Shown here piece after piece: positions 14,506 to 25,532 of a stretch of 64,000 nucleotides of DNA. The DNA comes from Prorocentrum cordatum (Eukaryota; Sar; Dinophyceae; Prorocentrales; Prorocentraceae). Below the pieces are notes generated by a model. It was not told where the DNA came from, did not search any database, and was given only the letters and a program-made list of their open reading frames with translations. Every line of letters starts with the position of its first letter. Positions within the stretch are counted from its first letter, which is position 1. Where the stretch lies: the NCBI GenBank assembly GCA_963575745.1, contig CAUYUJ010019893.1:124501-188500 (forward strand), given 5' to 3'. Both the position numbers and the translations under genes were made by a program.

Positions 14506-14690
14506 GCATGGGGGCTCGCGCCACCATGGGGCTCGCGCCACCATGGGGTCCATGGCGATGCGCGCCACCATGTGGTTCGCGCCGCCATGGGGTTCGCGCC
14601 GCCATGGGGTCCATGGTGGCGCGCGCCGCCATGGTGTTCGAGCCACCAGGGAGCTCGCGCCACCATGGGGTCACCGCGCGCGCGGGCGCG
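14506..14690 (+). repeat. Variant minisatellite: CCATGG-rich
   Basis: Continues the preceding array but with a changed unit (GCGCCACCATGGGGTTC and GCGCCGCCATGGTG), containing repeated CCATGG palindromes. Probably a diverged higher-order block of the same minisatellite. Confidence 0.7.
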
Positions 14691-14884
14691 TAAGGGAGCT
14701 CTGGTGTCTGCACATTGTAAATGTGGGAACTTTCAAGACGAGTGTGCGCGACGCTAAGGCGAGAGCTGCATCTAGGAAACAACCCGCCCTCCATCCGCGC
14801 GGTTTTTGGACATGTCATGCTTCAGGGCCCGTCGGTAGGCGCGCATGCCCCCCTCCTCATTCCCTACCCAACGCCGCTTTCGCA

Positions 14885-15085
14885 CGCCCCTTCGCGCTAT
14901 TAAGTGGCCCCGCGGGAGCTCCGCCGAAGGCCCCGCGGGGCCCGCGCACTGCACCCCTTGCGCGTTTCGTGGCCACATTGGGAGTTCCACCAAAAGCGTC
15001 GGTGACGGTGTTCGCGTGCGCCCCCCCCCCCCCCCACGTATCCGGCACGCTCCTCGCGCGCTTCGTGGCCCCATAGGGCGCGGAA
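14885..15085 (+). repeat. Two to three partial units of the 90-bp repeat family
   Basis: Contains GGGAGCTCCGCCGAAGGCCC, TTCGTGGCCACATTGGGAG, TTCGCGTGCG and CGCTTCGTGGCCCCATAGGG in the order and spacing of the 35-kb array. An isolated fragment just upstream of the next gene. Confidence 0.75.
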
Positions 15086-15159
15086 GGAGGAACAGGTGGT
15101 GAGCCTAGCCGCTGGGCCTAGCCGCTTTGGTCGAAGCCTGGCAGTTTTTTTCGAAGGCC

Positions 15160-15732
15160 ATGGCTGGGGAGCCACCGCCCAAGCGCGAGCGGCTCGAGGA
15201 GCCGAATGTCGTCTGGCGCCTGCTGGGCGCTCAGGGCTCTGCAGGGGTCGAGGACTCCTCGGCCGCCGAGGCCGCCGAGGCAACCTCGATCGAGACGGCC
15301 GACGAGGCGCCCAACCCGGGGGCGGCCGAGGCCGCGCCCGGCCCTGGGGCGGCCGATGCCGCCGCGGGCACGACCTCCGCCGACGCGGAGGCCGCCGCGG
15401 AGACCGAGGCCGCGGCGGCCTGGCGCGAGACGATTCACGCGCGCAGCGCGTGTGTCATTGTGCAGGAGGGGGCCGACCGCCAGGAGGCGAAAGCAGCGGA
15501 GTACAGGCGCCAGGCAGACTTGGCGTATGACAACTACCAGGACGCCTACAAGAAAGCCGTGGTTCGGGGGGGCGGTTCGCCTGTGCGCCCGCGCGCCGAC
15601 CATGGCCAGGTTTCGCGCCTCGCCATGGTCAGCGCGCGGGCTTGCAGGCGAGGAGCCCTCGACAAGGCGCTGCGCAAGCCGACGGGGGCGGAGCGGCGGC
15701 GTCACCAGGCCGAATATGTCGGCCAGTCTTAA
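15160..15732 (+). CDS. Hypothetical Ala/Glu-rich protein, 190 aa
   Basis: ATG 15160 sits in a good initiation context (GCCATGG). The frame ends at TAA 15730-15732. MAGEPPPKRERLEEPNVVWR is followed by an acidic Ala/Glu/Gly-rich spacer (~residues 25-90), then a charged, probably coiled-coil segment: ADRQEAKAAEYRRQADLAYD and NYQDAYKKAVVRGG. The tail is basic. The frame is open 33 bases upstream of this ATG, so a preceding exon is possible. No known family. Its style matches the C-part at 6300-6611. Confidence 0.55.
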   Translation: MAGEPPPKRERLEEPNVVWRLLGAQGSAGVEDSSAAEAAEATSIETADEAPNPGAAEAAPGPGAADAAAGTTSADAEAAAETEAAAAWRETIHARSACVIVQEGADRQEAKAAEYRRQADLAYDNYQDAYKKAVVRGGGSPVRPRADHGQVSRLAMVSARACRRGALDKALRKPTGAERRRHQAEYVGQS

Positions 15733-15984
15733 GGTCGCTGGCCAAAACGGCGGAGGAGGCTGAGGGAGGATGAGGGATAAGGGGGGAGGGGGATAGATGG
15801 AGAGGAGGCTGAGGGAGGAGGGTCAGGAGATAACGGTGGGTGGGATTAAGAGCGTCTCGCCCTGCGAGTGGGTCGTCGTCTTGTCGCTTGTCGTCCTTGC
15901 CGCAGATGCGATTGCCCCTTATATGTCCCCATCCCCTCCGTCACCCTCCGCCCCTCCTCCCGATCGGGGAGCGGTGGTGGGGGG

Positions 15985-16052
15985 ATGGGGGAAGAGGAGG
16001 AGGAGGAGGATGAGGAGGAGGAGGAGGAGGAGGAGGAGGAGGAGGAGGGGGA
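15985..16052 (+). repeat. (AGG)n microsatellite
   Basis: GAGGAGGAGG runs with a few ATG/AAG interruptions. Confidence 0.9.
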
Positions 16053-16366
16053 TAATACTGCGGGGGGCACCACACAGGGAGCTAACACTCCAGCCCGAAT
16101 AGGCGACGTCGGCCCCGAGAGCTTGAGGCTCAGGCCCTCCCTAACTCCCAATACCCGTAGAGTTCAGGCCCCAGGACCTTATTGAAATTGCGCATTCTGG
16201 CGAAACGCTTCGCACATGTTTTCACCCCCCCCTGCTCGCCCGCCCCCTCCTGCCCCCCCATCCCCTTGTCTGTGGCCGTTCTGGAGCAAGCCTCAAGTCC
16301 TGGTGGCATCCTGATCGTTCCCTCCAGTGCGCCAGTGTCTGGCATCCCTACCTTCAGGCTCCCATC

Positions 16367-16963
16367 ATGAGCTCCTTGGCCGAACAGTCGAGGTCGAGGT
16401 CGAGGTCCCCGACTCCTGAGACAGACAACAGTGGCTTCGGGCCGCCGCGACGCAGGAGCGATTCTGAGAGGCGTCGCGCGCCCCCCGCGCTGCGGATGGA
16501 GGAGGCAGTTCCAGCGCCCCTCGGCCACGGCAGCGCCGTCTCTCCAGCCGTGCCCGTGCTGCCCACGGTGATCAACATTGAAGATGAGGGCAACGCGGCC
16601 CCCGACGCGGCTCCCACCAAAGCGGCTGGCAGCGTGGATGGTTCCGCAGCGGGTGGCGGCGCAGTGGGTGGCGACGGAGATCGTGGCGGCCCAGCGGACG
16701 TCGAGGTGGGCGGCGGCATCGAGCGTGTCCAGGCCGCCGTGTCGAAGCAAAAGACGATGGTCATCTCTAAGCACTGATACGAGTCCACAGACTACATGCC
16801 AAGCTGGATGAGGAACTACTTCTTAGCCATGGTGCCCCAGTTCGCTGCAGCAGCCCCTCCTTGCAGCTCGGGCGCCCCACGGGCGGACCCTCCTATATAC
16901 ACCGTGACCTTCAAGATGGAGTCGGAGGGTGCAGTTGCTGCGATAGGGGCCGACAGCGATTGA
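16367..16963 (+). CDS. Hypothetical SR-like protein with an in-frame TGA
   Basis: ATG 16367 opens MSSLAEQSRSRSRSPTPETD, an SR-rich N-terminus, followed by an acidic segment (VLPTVINIEDEGN) and a Gly/Ala-rich linker ending VQAAVSKQKTMVISKH. TGA 16775-16777 stops the frame at 136 aa. The very same frame then reads YESTDYMPSWMRNYFLAMVP and IYTVTFKMESEGAVAAIGAD to TGA 16961-16963 (61 codons), which looks at least as coding as the first part. Options: a CGA-to-TGA mutation (decay), readthrough, or a short unrecognised intron. Function unknown; SR-type tails occur in RNA-binding proteins. Confidence 0.5.
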
Positions 16964-18375
16964 TGCAGCTCGTCTATGCCGATGCGGATGCCGACGCAGC
17001 CGACCAAGGCGGTATCCTAGATGCCATGACTGGTGGATCGTCTATGCCGATGGGGCTCGTCCGTGCTGATGGAGCCGCAGTGCATGACGCCGACGGCGTC
17101 TCCATGCCGACGCGGCCCGACTACGTCGTTGCGCATGCGACGAGGTGCCGCCAGATGCAGTTTGCAGTCAGGCTCCTCATCACGTTTTTTAGGGGCTACC
17201 CCCAAGTGCATTCACTTGGCGCGTTTTGCGTGCCTGTCGCGCGTGCGATTGCCCCTCGACGCATTTTGCGCCCCTCAGCTTTCGAGAGCCTTGGATTGAA
17301 GCAGCGAGCGAGCTCCGCCCTGAAGCAAAACGAGGCGTCCTGGGCTGTCCAGTTCGGGCGCGTATCTAGGATCACCCCCCAGGCGATGCGGAGGCTGGGG
17401 GTTCGGGGCAGGTCAGGCCGAATCCGATTTCCCAAGTTGAGCTTTGCGTTTTGTTATTTCCGCACCGCTGGTGTTTAAGATCGGAGGGGGAGAGATCCTC
17501 GGCGCTGCGCGCACCCCCGCCAACCAATCCAGATATAATGCTCAGGCGCGGTGCTTTCATCAGGGGATGCGCGGCAACGCCGAAGGCATCGCTGACGGGG
17601 GAGCAGGACAGCCGCTGCCCTTATAAAAGTGATTGTTCGGGTGAGGAGGCGGAGGAGATGCGCGAGCAGGAAAGGATGGATGATGCTGGCGGCGCGGCCG
17701 AGGAGGAGGAGGAAGGGGGGGGATAAGGGGGGGCAGGAGGAGCAAGATGACGGGGGTGGAATGGAAGGGCGGCGAGTAAGGCGAATGAGAGCGCGATCGC
17801 GACGATTAACAAGAATAACAAGGCGACGACGGCAGGAGTCAGCCCTCCAGGTCTTTGAACATCTTTCGCTCAGGGAGCGTACTCGATGCTGCTTGGGGCC
17901 ATCGTGGTGCCTGTTCGGTGCCATGTTGGGAGCTTATTGGGCTCTCCTGAGGCTCTCGTTTGGTTTTCTGGGGAGACCCTGGGGCTCGCCATCTAGGAGG
18001 CTTAGGGGGGGGGGCGCCCTTGGGGCCATCTTGGAGGCAGCCGATCAATGAAAGCTGGGGGGGTGCTAAAGTATCGCGCCCTCGTCGGGGCTTGAAAACA
18101 CAGCGTCTCGGGGCCACCGTGCGGCGCCACTGGGGCGCCCGTGGGCTCCCTCGGTGCCCGTGCGCACCCCCCCCCGTGGGCCCTTCTCTGGTTATTTGGG
18201 ATCCATCCTTGCGTCATCTTGAGACCTCGCCATTCAATCGGAAGCGAAAACACGAGCAGACAACCAACCCACATATGAGAGCTCTCATGTTCTCAACGGT
18301 TCTGGCATCTTCGGGGGTGCCCTTCTAGGTTTTCGGAGGCATGCGAAGCCGCCGTGGCACTGTTTCGGGGTCTCT

Positions 18376-18414
<39 letters not shown>

Positions 18415-19006
18415 ATATTGGGGGCCGCGTTGGGCAATCTTAACCTATCTTGAGCGTTCCTGGAAGCCGTGCTCGCATATCTGAAGCCGTCTGGTGTCCC
18501 GTAGCCGTCCCTGAGCATCCTGGACGCCCTGGCCACTCTCGGGACGCGGTCTCCTGACCCAGGGGGCGAGGTGCAGGTGATGGAAGGGGCCCTCCCCGAG
18601 GGGATGATGGGGGGCTTAGCTGAGCGAGCCCGTAACAACGCCTCCGCCCAGAGTGCTTGCGGTGCATGGGCAAGGCGCGCTATTCGATATGACATGCCAC
18701 CGCTTGGTTTGTTTGTCTGGCACTCACCCAGATGTGTATTCGTACCAGAGGCGTTCGGCGAGGATCGGCTTGGCAGTGGGCCTTGTCGAATGGGCTTTTG
18801 CAAGGCCTATGTGTGCATACCATATGTGTATATACCATACTATGTGCAGGTGGTGCACACACAAAGGCGATGCTTGCGCCATGTTCTGGCCGCGGCCGTT
18901 TTGCCTCGACTCGAGTTTTCTTTGTTTGTTTCAGTTGGTGCAGGTTGCCACCAGCGTTGGCCAACTGTGCGAGCGTCCCGACGCCAGCCGCGGGCGCTCT
19001 TGAGCC
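16964..19006. other. No supportable gene; CTTGGG-type repeat and poly-G
   Basis: 17920-18060 holds degenerate GGGCTCTCCTGAGG/GGCCATCTTGGAGG words of the CTTGGG family. 18376-18412 is a 37-bp G-run. 18793-18850 has CATATGTGTATATACCATAC. Nothing convincing as coding. The bases just before 19007 are plain 5' flank. Confidence 0.4.
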
Positions 19007-20130
19007 ATGGCACCGAAGAGGCTTGGCGGCGACTCGTCCGCTCCGCCTCTCAAGGCTGGACGGCTTCAGCGGGCCTCGTCCGAGGCGGGCTTCTGGGTCG
19101 CGCGCAGCGCGGCTGGTTCGACGGCTGGCTCTGCGAACGGGAGGGCCAGCGAGGTGGTCAAGGGTGTCGAGAAGACGAAAGCTCACCAGCGCCATGCGTG
19201 CTACCAAGAGGTCCTTCCTGAATATGCCAGGCACCGTCAAGTGCATGCGCAGGAGTTGCGGCGCCACGCCCGATAAGGTGGATAGGTGGGGCGCCTACGA
19301 GGAGACGAAGGCCAGGGGCGGCACCTGGCTCTCCAAACCAACGGGGCCTGCATGCGGAGATTGCACGGATCACTGTTGGTTTGGGTGCGAGAATTTCGGC
19401 AACACCACGGAGGTGCTCGAGCAGCGCAACAATGGTAAACTTTTCGACGCCGAGCTCACCGACACGATGCGCTGGAGGAAGAAGAACACCCAGCCCTTTT
19501 ACCCAGCCAACGTGACCCGCTCAACCAAGAGCTCCGTGAGAGCGGTCGTGCGGCACCGAGGCCTCCGCCCATTCGAGTTCGAGAAGGTATTCAACAAGCC
19601 GCCCAGCGGTGCGGGTCGCAAGCGGCAGGACCTAGTCGACCCCCACTCTGGCGAGAAGTTCAAGGGCGTGCTAATCAGGGACCCCCCCCCCCAATATCGA
19701 CCCCAGCATCGGCATCGCGTACGAGTTGTCCAGCGACGTCGAGTCCTGCGAGACGGAGTTCACGTTGCATCATACGAACCAGCGGCGCGAGAGCCAGGCC
19801 CGCGAATACTACGAGGAGCTGCTGCGGCCCTCTGGGTTGGATCACGAGGGGGCTAAGAAGCTGCGCCTTTGCACCGACACCTACGAGGACATCATCGCCC
19901 ACATCGGGGCTGGCATTCCCCCCGACGACGGACCGCCCGCGGAAGATGCTGACGGGGCCGCCGCGGACGGCGCCGACGCCGCCAGCTTCGAGGGGGGCGC
20001 CGACGCGGCCGAGGATGCCGAGGGGTCCGTGGCGGCGTCGCCCGCGTTCAAGGGCTCGCGGAACCAGCTCGTGGTCAACAGCGCGATGATCCACACCGTG
20101 CGAAGCATGGAGGTTCGCTCCACGGAGCGT
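19007..20130 (+). CDS. Multi-exon hypothetical gene, exon block 1 (start)
   Basis: ATG 19007 is in strong context (GAGCCATGG) and begins MAPKRLGGDSSAPPLKAGR, SEVVKGVEKTK. After a one-base frame change at about 19190-19250 the protein continues as VKCMRRSCGATPDKVDRWGA, TWLSKPTGPACGDCTDHCWF and GCENFG, a cysteine cluster that could bind zinc, then KNTQPFYPANVTRSTKSSVR and FEFEKVFNKPPSGAG. A second frame change lies in the C-run at 19682-19692; beyond it come ESCETEFTLHHTNQRRESQA and REYYEELLRPSGLDHEGAKK, then an acidic Ala/Asp spacer and NQLVVNSAMIHTVRSME. The 5' splice site is probably near 20097-20113. No known domain. The whole gene (four blocks to 24353) would encode ~1,200 aa. Confidence 0.65.
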
Positions 20131-20486
20131 CAATCACCACCCCGCTCATAGATAGGGCGTTGTCATCGTCTTGAGTGGTGTCCTTCCCCGACGGCCTTCC
20201 TCCACTTATCCGTTACTTACCTTAGCATTCCTCCGTCATTCCACCTCTCTCTTTTCCCCTCCACATTACCCCTTCTGCGCCCTCCCTCGCGGCGCTCGCC
20301 CATCCCCGCCGCCCCCCAGCTTCTAGGGGGGAGGAATCCAAATACCATGCACATCTATATTTATATATGGTCCTGGGCTTACGGGCCATCGCCATATGGG
20401 CGGTGATTGCTGCTCCTGTGGAGGGTCGATCCGCGCAGGGAGATGCCGTCGCGCAGGGCGACGCATCGGATGCTGGTACACACAAG

Positions 20487-20935
20487 GTTGCAGACCCCGT
20501 CACTGCGAGAATCGACGGCGCCAACCTCACCGCGATTGCCAGCGGTGCCAAGCGCTGCGGGCACAGGCGCCAGAGGATGGAGAAGCTTCGCGATGATATG
20601 GCCGCGCATGATGACCCGTCCAAGCGGGTGGAGGCTCGGCGCTTCACGAAGCGGCTCGAGCTGACCGACATCGAGGAGGATTGCTCGAAGTTTGAGAACA
20701 TCATGGCTTGGGAGAAGGCCGACCTCGCGAAGAAGCTCCAGGACCTGGTGACTGCCGACGTGAACTTGCCCGTGTCCCTGGCCATCAACTTGGCGTCCAG
20801 GGAGCTGCGGGAGCTCGGCGAGAAGATCGTGACCCAGAACGGTTCCGTCCAGGAGTTCTTCCGTGCCGCCTTCCCGTGGGACACGTCGCTGGTGGACGAC
20901 GAGGCCCGCGGGCAGTCTCGCATGGGCAGGGCGAG
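20487..20935 (+). CDS. Multi-exon hypothetical gene, exon block 2
   Basis: Coding-like from about VADPVTARIDGANLTAIASG through KRVEARRFTKRLELTDIEED, KADLAKKLQDLVTADVNLPV and SLAINLASRELRELGEKIVT to FFRAAFPWDTSLVDDEARG. Strongly helical and charged. The 5' boundary is uncertain (20422-20487, several AG|G choices). The 3' boundary lies at 20925-20950 before a purine-rich intron. Confidence 0.65.
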
Positions 20936-20939
20936 GGTC

Positions 20940-21637
20940 AGGATGGTGCGGGGTAACGTCGGGGACGGGTATATAGAGGAAATGCTAGGTAGTCGAGGGC
21001 AGGCTCGAGTAGGTATGAGGACATCGGAGGGTGTAGGGTGAAGTTGGAGGAGCCGGGAGCCATGGGGAGGTCTGCAGGTGTAGTAGGAGGTAGGCTGGGT
21101 GCAGGAGGAGGTCGGAGGACGGATGCAGAGCTTGGAGGCGTTGGCGAGAGGTAGGTGGGGGAGGTACAATGAGGTAGGGGAAAGTGGAGGGGGGGGGTAG
21201 GAAAGGGACGGAGGAGGTTGGAAGAGGTCGGACGACGTCGGGCGAGCCGAAAGGATGTATGAGAAGGTATGGTGAGGTATGTGGACGTGGAGTGAGGTAG
21301 GATATGGCAGGATGGGGTGAGGTACGATATGGTCAAGCAGAAGGGGCTCGGAGAAGGCAAGGGGCAGACGGGATACTGCATGGGGGATGTCGGAGGAGGG
21401 TTGGTCGAGTAGGGGAAGGTCGGAGGAGGTAAGAGGTGGCAGTATGAGGTGGGAGCAGGTAGGACGAGGTTGGAGTAGTTTGGAGGAGGTGGGAGCGGTA
21501 GAAATACACAGGAGGATGGAAGGCGAGGGAGGGTGAGGTAAGATGAGGTGGCAGGATGTAGGAGCCAGGGCAGCTAGGATGAGCCAGGGCCAGGCAGGCG
21601 CATGTGTGTTTTGTTGTGCGTTTCGTGTCCTGCTCAG
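20940..21637 (+). other. Probable intron, GA/GGT-rich
   Basis: Purine-rich sequence full of GGAGGAGGT/GAGGTAGG words, ending CGTTTCGTGTCCTGCTCAG before the next exon. Its last ~180 bases closely resemble the last part of the next intron (about 22727-22920). Confidence 0.6.
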
Positions 21638-22386
21638 GGTTCCGACGACGGCTTGAGGGAGGCCGCCGAGGTCTCGACATTCGATCCGTTGAGCTCCCTG
21701 GCGCGCAACATCCCCATTGTGCTAGATCCGTGCGGCACGCAGGTTGAGCGGTGGTGCATGCAGTACTTCATCACGCCGATCGTGCGCGCCATCGGCGTCA
21801 ATTGCCAGGCGAAGATGATGGAACTTCTCGAGAGGGCAGAGAAGATGATGCTTGCGCAGCCCACCGACATCGACGATGGGGTATCGAGCAGCATCGCTGA
21901 AGTGGTGAAGTCGTCGCGTGCGATTCGGGCCCTCGTCTCGCCGCAGGATGCTGTGCTGGCGAAGGCGTTGGGCGCAATCTCGCAGGTCCCAGCCCGAGAT
22001 GTGAGTAGGTCGCAGTGGCAGGGCGTCGCCTACAACACCTGTGCTTTGCTGAAGGACGTCCCGTACTTCAAGACGATGATCGTGTCCTTCCGCATGACCA
22101 GGGCAACGCACGTGAATGCCGCGGCGAAGATGACTTGCGCCGTCGACGGAGTCAGGTCGGCCACCACCCTGAACACCAAGATCGTCGCCCAGACCAACGC
22201 CATGAAGGAGTTAAGCACCATCAAGCAGAATTCTCGCTCGGGATCCGTGGTGATTCCCTGGGGTACCAGCCGATGGGGGGTAGTGGGGGCATTGTTGGTT
22301 TCGAGTGCTCTCAGGGTAATCCACATCGCACCCTGCATGATGCAGCCGCTCTCGCACAGATCATCTGGACACGGGGACCAGGGGAC
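21638..22386 (+). CDS. Multi-exon hypothetical gene, exon block 3
   Basis: Starts after CTCAG at 21637 with GSDDGLREAAEVSTFDPLSS, then NIPIVLDPCGTQVERWCMQY, EKMMLAQPTDIDDGVSSSIA, VVKSSRAIRALVSPQDAVLA, MTRATHVNAAAKMTCAVDGV and MKELSTIKQNSRSGS. Near the end the better frame changes (about 22230-22300), giving NPHRTLHDAAALAQIIWTRG PGD up to a canonical GTAAGT donor at 22387. Function unknown. Confidence 0.65.
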
Positions 22387-23022
22387 GTAAGTGTCGGGCG
22401 AGCTGCTGGGGGCAGGCGGAAGTGGAGGGAGGCAGGCAGATATAGGATCTGCTCACACCTCCTCCTGCCTCCTCCTACCGTCTCCTACCTTCTCCTACTC
22501 TGCCCACCTTCCCCCTGCATCCTCCTGCCTCCTCTCGCCTCCCACTGCCTCCTTCTACCTCCTTCTGGTTGCCCCTCGCCCGCGTGGGGGCCTGCCCCCC
22601 TACCTCGCCCTACCTCTTCCTGCCTCTGCCTCCTTATTACTTCCCCATCGTGCCGCCCCCCCCCCCCCCCCCCCCCTACCGCCGTTAGCCTCGCCCGACG
22701 TCCTCCCAACTCACCCTGCCGGGCAGGGTGAGATTGGAGGAGGTTGGAGGAGGTGGGATCGGTAGAAAGACATATGAGGGAAGTAAGAGGAGGGGAGGGT
22801 GAGGTTGGATGAGGTAGTAAATGGTAGGAGCTAGGAGGAGCCAGGGCCAGTCAGGCGCATTGTCTTGCGCAATTCGTTTCTGGCCCAGGCCAGATTCGAC
22901 GACGGGGAAGCGCAATGCAAGGCACTGGCATGACTGATAGTCGGAGCGGGCGGGTGAGGGAGAGGGCAAGCTGGGGCCGCCTGAGAGCACCACCGAAACA
23001 ATTCCCTTACTTCCCCGCGTAG
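22387..23022 (+). other. Probable intron with GTAAGT donor
   Basis: Donor GTAAGT at 22387-22392; acceptor CCCCGCGTAG ending at 23022. The first half is CTCC-rich with a C-run (22656-22675). The second half repeats the tail of the preceding intron. Confidence 0.7.
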
Positions 23023-24353
23023 GCAGGCCCCCATGTGATAGACCATGTAGGCACAGTGAATGACTGGGAGAATATGATATGCACGATGGCAGATGACGGG
23101 GCGAAGCTCATGTCCGAGGGCGGCCACGTCGAGTACAACTTCCAGAACGCCGAGGCCCTCCAGCGCATGGCCAACGTCCTCGATAGTTACAAGAGTTTCT
23201 ACGAGGTCTTGAAGACCACTGGCCTGAAGGCGAGGCCGCCTTGGGATGCCGCCGCCGAGGCCGCGACCGAGCTCGCCTCGCGCGTTGGCGCGGCCATGTC
23301 CCGCGAGGTCTCGGAGCCCTTCATGTCCAGTGTGCAGGGCCAGCAGCTTGTCCAAGATCCGACCAAAAGGGACGAGATAGTGCAGCAAGTGCTCGCCGTT
23401 CTCACCTCCTCCGGCGCGCCCGACCTCTACCAGGAGGAATTGGCCAACCAGGTCAGCCGCGTCATTCGCGAGATCGTGTCCTCCCTGACGTTCGCGGTAG
23501 CAACATGTCCAAGGATGCTTGCCTCTGCTCGGTGGTCGACAAGCTTTTGGAGTTCTTGCCGAAAGACCAGCTCTTGTACCCGTCGTGGCGCAGCGTCTCC
23601 ACTTGGATCGAAGAGGTGGCGCGGGTGTCCGAGGGCATGGCGGTGCTGATCGCCAGGGGCCCGACCGCGGCACTTAGGCTGAGGGAAGCTCACGGCACCG
23701 AGCTCCTCCGTGCCCTCGCTTGCTCTGTTGAGGAAGCGGCCGAGATGAAGGCGCCGATAGCGCAGGTCGTCACGCTGCCCGCGGACGCCGACAAGATCAC
23801 GTCAGAGGCCAAGACCTTCGTCGAGGAGAACGCTCCATGGTTGTATGAGTCCGCCATGGATGATATCAAGGTCTTCGTGGACAGCCCGTGCAATAAGGAC
23901 GAGTCGCAATCGGAGTGCGTCCGCGCCGTCAGGCGCGGTGTGCTGCAGGACCCCAGCCGCGAGAAGTGGTCGGACTGCTTGACCGACGGCACGCTCGAGG
24001 CGGTCACTGAGGCTGTGAAGAATACGCTCTTGGTTCTCAAAGTTGACGCCTACAAAGATGCTCAATCTGTCCTGGTGGCAAAGCTGGAGTCTGCGAAACA
24101 GGTGCGGGAGTATTACGGCATGCAAGCAAACGAGGTGCTCGAGCAGGAGTACCAGAGCATCTGCGATGGCATGCAGCTCAGCCACAGCGAGGGGGTGTTC
24201 ATGGCGTCCATCATCAAGTACAAGGGGAAGGACACGAAACTGAAGATGTCGCTCGCCAGGGAGAAGAAGGCCATCCAGAAAGCGAAGTACTGGGATCGTG
24301 TGGACAGTCGGCCGAGGGCGCTCGTGGACAAAGGCATCGACCTGCTGCTGTGA
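23023..24353 (+). CDS. Multi-exon hypothetical gene, exon block 4 (3' end)
   Basis: Begins AGPHVIDHVGTVNDWENMIC in phase with exon 3, then LKARPPWDAAAEAATELASR, PFMSSVQGQQLVQDPTKRDE and NQVSRVIREIVSSLTF. A one-base frame change at about 23490-23500 leads to GSNMSKDACLCSVVDKLLEF, YPSWRSVSTWIEEVARVSEG, PCNKDESQSECVRAVRRGVL, EVLEQEYQSICDGMQLSHSE and RALVDKGIDLLL, ending at TGA 24351-24353. The same frame stays open 42 more codons to TAG 24480-24482, with a hydrophobic stretch (ASQLAAPLVWARTVIAILVA) that could be a membrane segment if the TGA is not the real end. Mostly helical; no family recognised. Confidence 0.7.
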
Positions 24354-24482
24354 AGCTCGTCGGGCCGCTCGGTGGACCTGAGTGCGAGGACACTCGTGGC
24401 CGCCGCGTCGCAACTTGCGGCGCCCTTGGTCTGGGCGAGAACCGTTATCGCCATCCTCGTCGCACTCACCTTCACCATCTAG

Positions 24483-25511
24483 CATTGGTGTCGCCGCCCC
24501 GTTGACCCACCAGGCCCTACCACAGGCATGTCTGGCGAGGGGCGTGCAAGGGGAGGGCAGGGGAGGGATGGGGTGAGGAGGAGGGGAGGAGGATGAGGAG
24601 GGACATAAGTTAAACAAGCGTTGGACACATGAATCTACAATCTAGTGGTCTAGGACCGATGCAGAAACATAAGGAGCTGGATTTGTCGACGTTGTTTGCT
24701 GAGCGTGTCCAGGCGGGGGCGGGTGGGCCTTCAGAGGGCTTCTTGACTATCGGAGGCTTCCTGGAGCGTCATTTCGCATGTGGTGTTTTATGTTTTGGGT
24801 GCTCCCTGAGGTCTTCTTGGAGGCGTGCGGTGGCCTCTTGAGCGTTTAGTTACGTGCGGCTCGGGGTGCCTCTGATGGCCTTTGGTGGCTGCTCGAGGGG
24901 CTCACGGGGCCTCGGCTGGGCCGCACAGGGGGTTCTTGGGGCTTCTCAGGGTGTTTAGGGTTAGGGTCTGAACGTGGGTCTCGCGGGTGCCCCCTAAGCA
25001 ATCTAGGGGCGATCTTGGATGCATTTTGGGCCGTCTTGGATGCGCCTAAGACCGCGGGCCGATTGTGTAGTTCATGCATGGCCGCTTAGATGTGTTTCGA
25101 TAGTGTAATCGTTTCGGGGGGCGCCTTGGGTCGCACGTGAGAGCCCCGCTGGGCCGTCCCTGCGTTTTCGCAAGGCCGCCGCGGGCCCGTAGCGGCCGCC
25201 ATCGCTGTCGCAGTGGGCCGTCGTGGAGGCTGCAGGTCGCCGCATGGTCGGGCGCGGGGCCGCGTTGGCGGCGTTGGGCGCCCACTTGGGGCCTTGTTGG
25301 GTTTCGCGGACTCCCGAGGGGCCGCGGGGGCGGGGGAGGAGGGCTGCGCCAGGAGGACCCCGCCACGCCCCCTCCCCCAACTCCAAGCCTCCACCATGTA
25401 GGCCTCGTACTTCCCCGCACCCCGTCCAGCTTCTCAATCCCCCGTCGCCCGTCTCCGCCTTCACCACGCCATCTTGTCTCCCGCTTGCCCCTTTTGTCTC
25501 CCTCCTCCTCC
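24483..25511. other. Non-coding; CTTGGG-type repeat
   Basis: 24720-25040 is a degenerate array of GGGGCTTCTCAGGG/GGCCGTCTTGGATGC words. 24953-24966 contains TTTAGGGTTAGGG, too short to call telomeric. 25380-25511 is a pyrimidine-rich lead-in to the spliced-leader-like sequence. No gene. Confidence 0.5.
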
Positions 25512-25532
25512 TCCGTCGCCATTTTGGCTCAC
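25512..25532 (+). other. Spliced-leader relic, nearly full length
   Basis: TCCGTCGCCATTTTGGCTCA differs at one position from the first 20 bases of the conserved 22-nt dinoflagellate spliced leader (C for A at 25517), and then ends CTG instead of AG. A second, shorter relic (GCCAATGGCTCAAG) lies at 25548-25561. No GT donor follows, so this is not an SL RNA gene; it looks like a retroposed trans-spliced mRNA end. Confidence 0.65.

Noticed and set aside
16970-17020. YADADAD as a reverse-transcriptase YADD motif
   Set aside because: Arises from a GATGCGGATGCCGACGC repeat; no other RT motifs nearby.
24953-24966. TTTAGGGTTAGGG, telomere-like
   Set aside because: Only two imperfect units inside a degenerate G-rich repeat.
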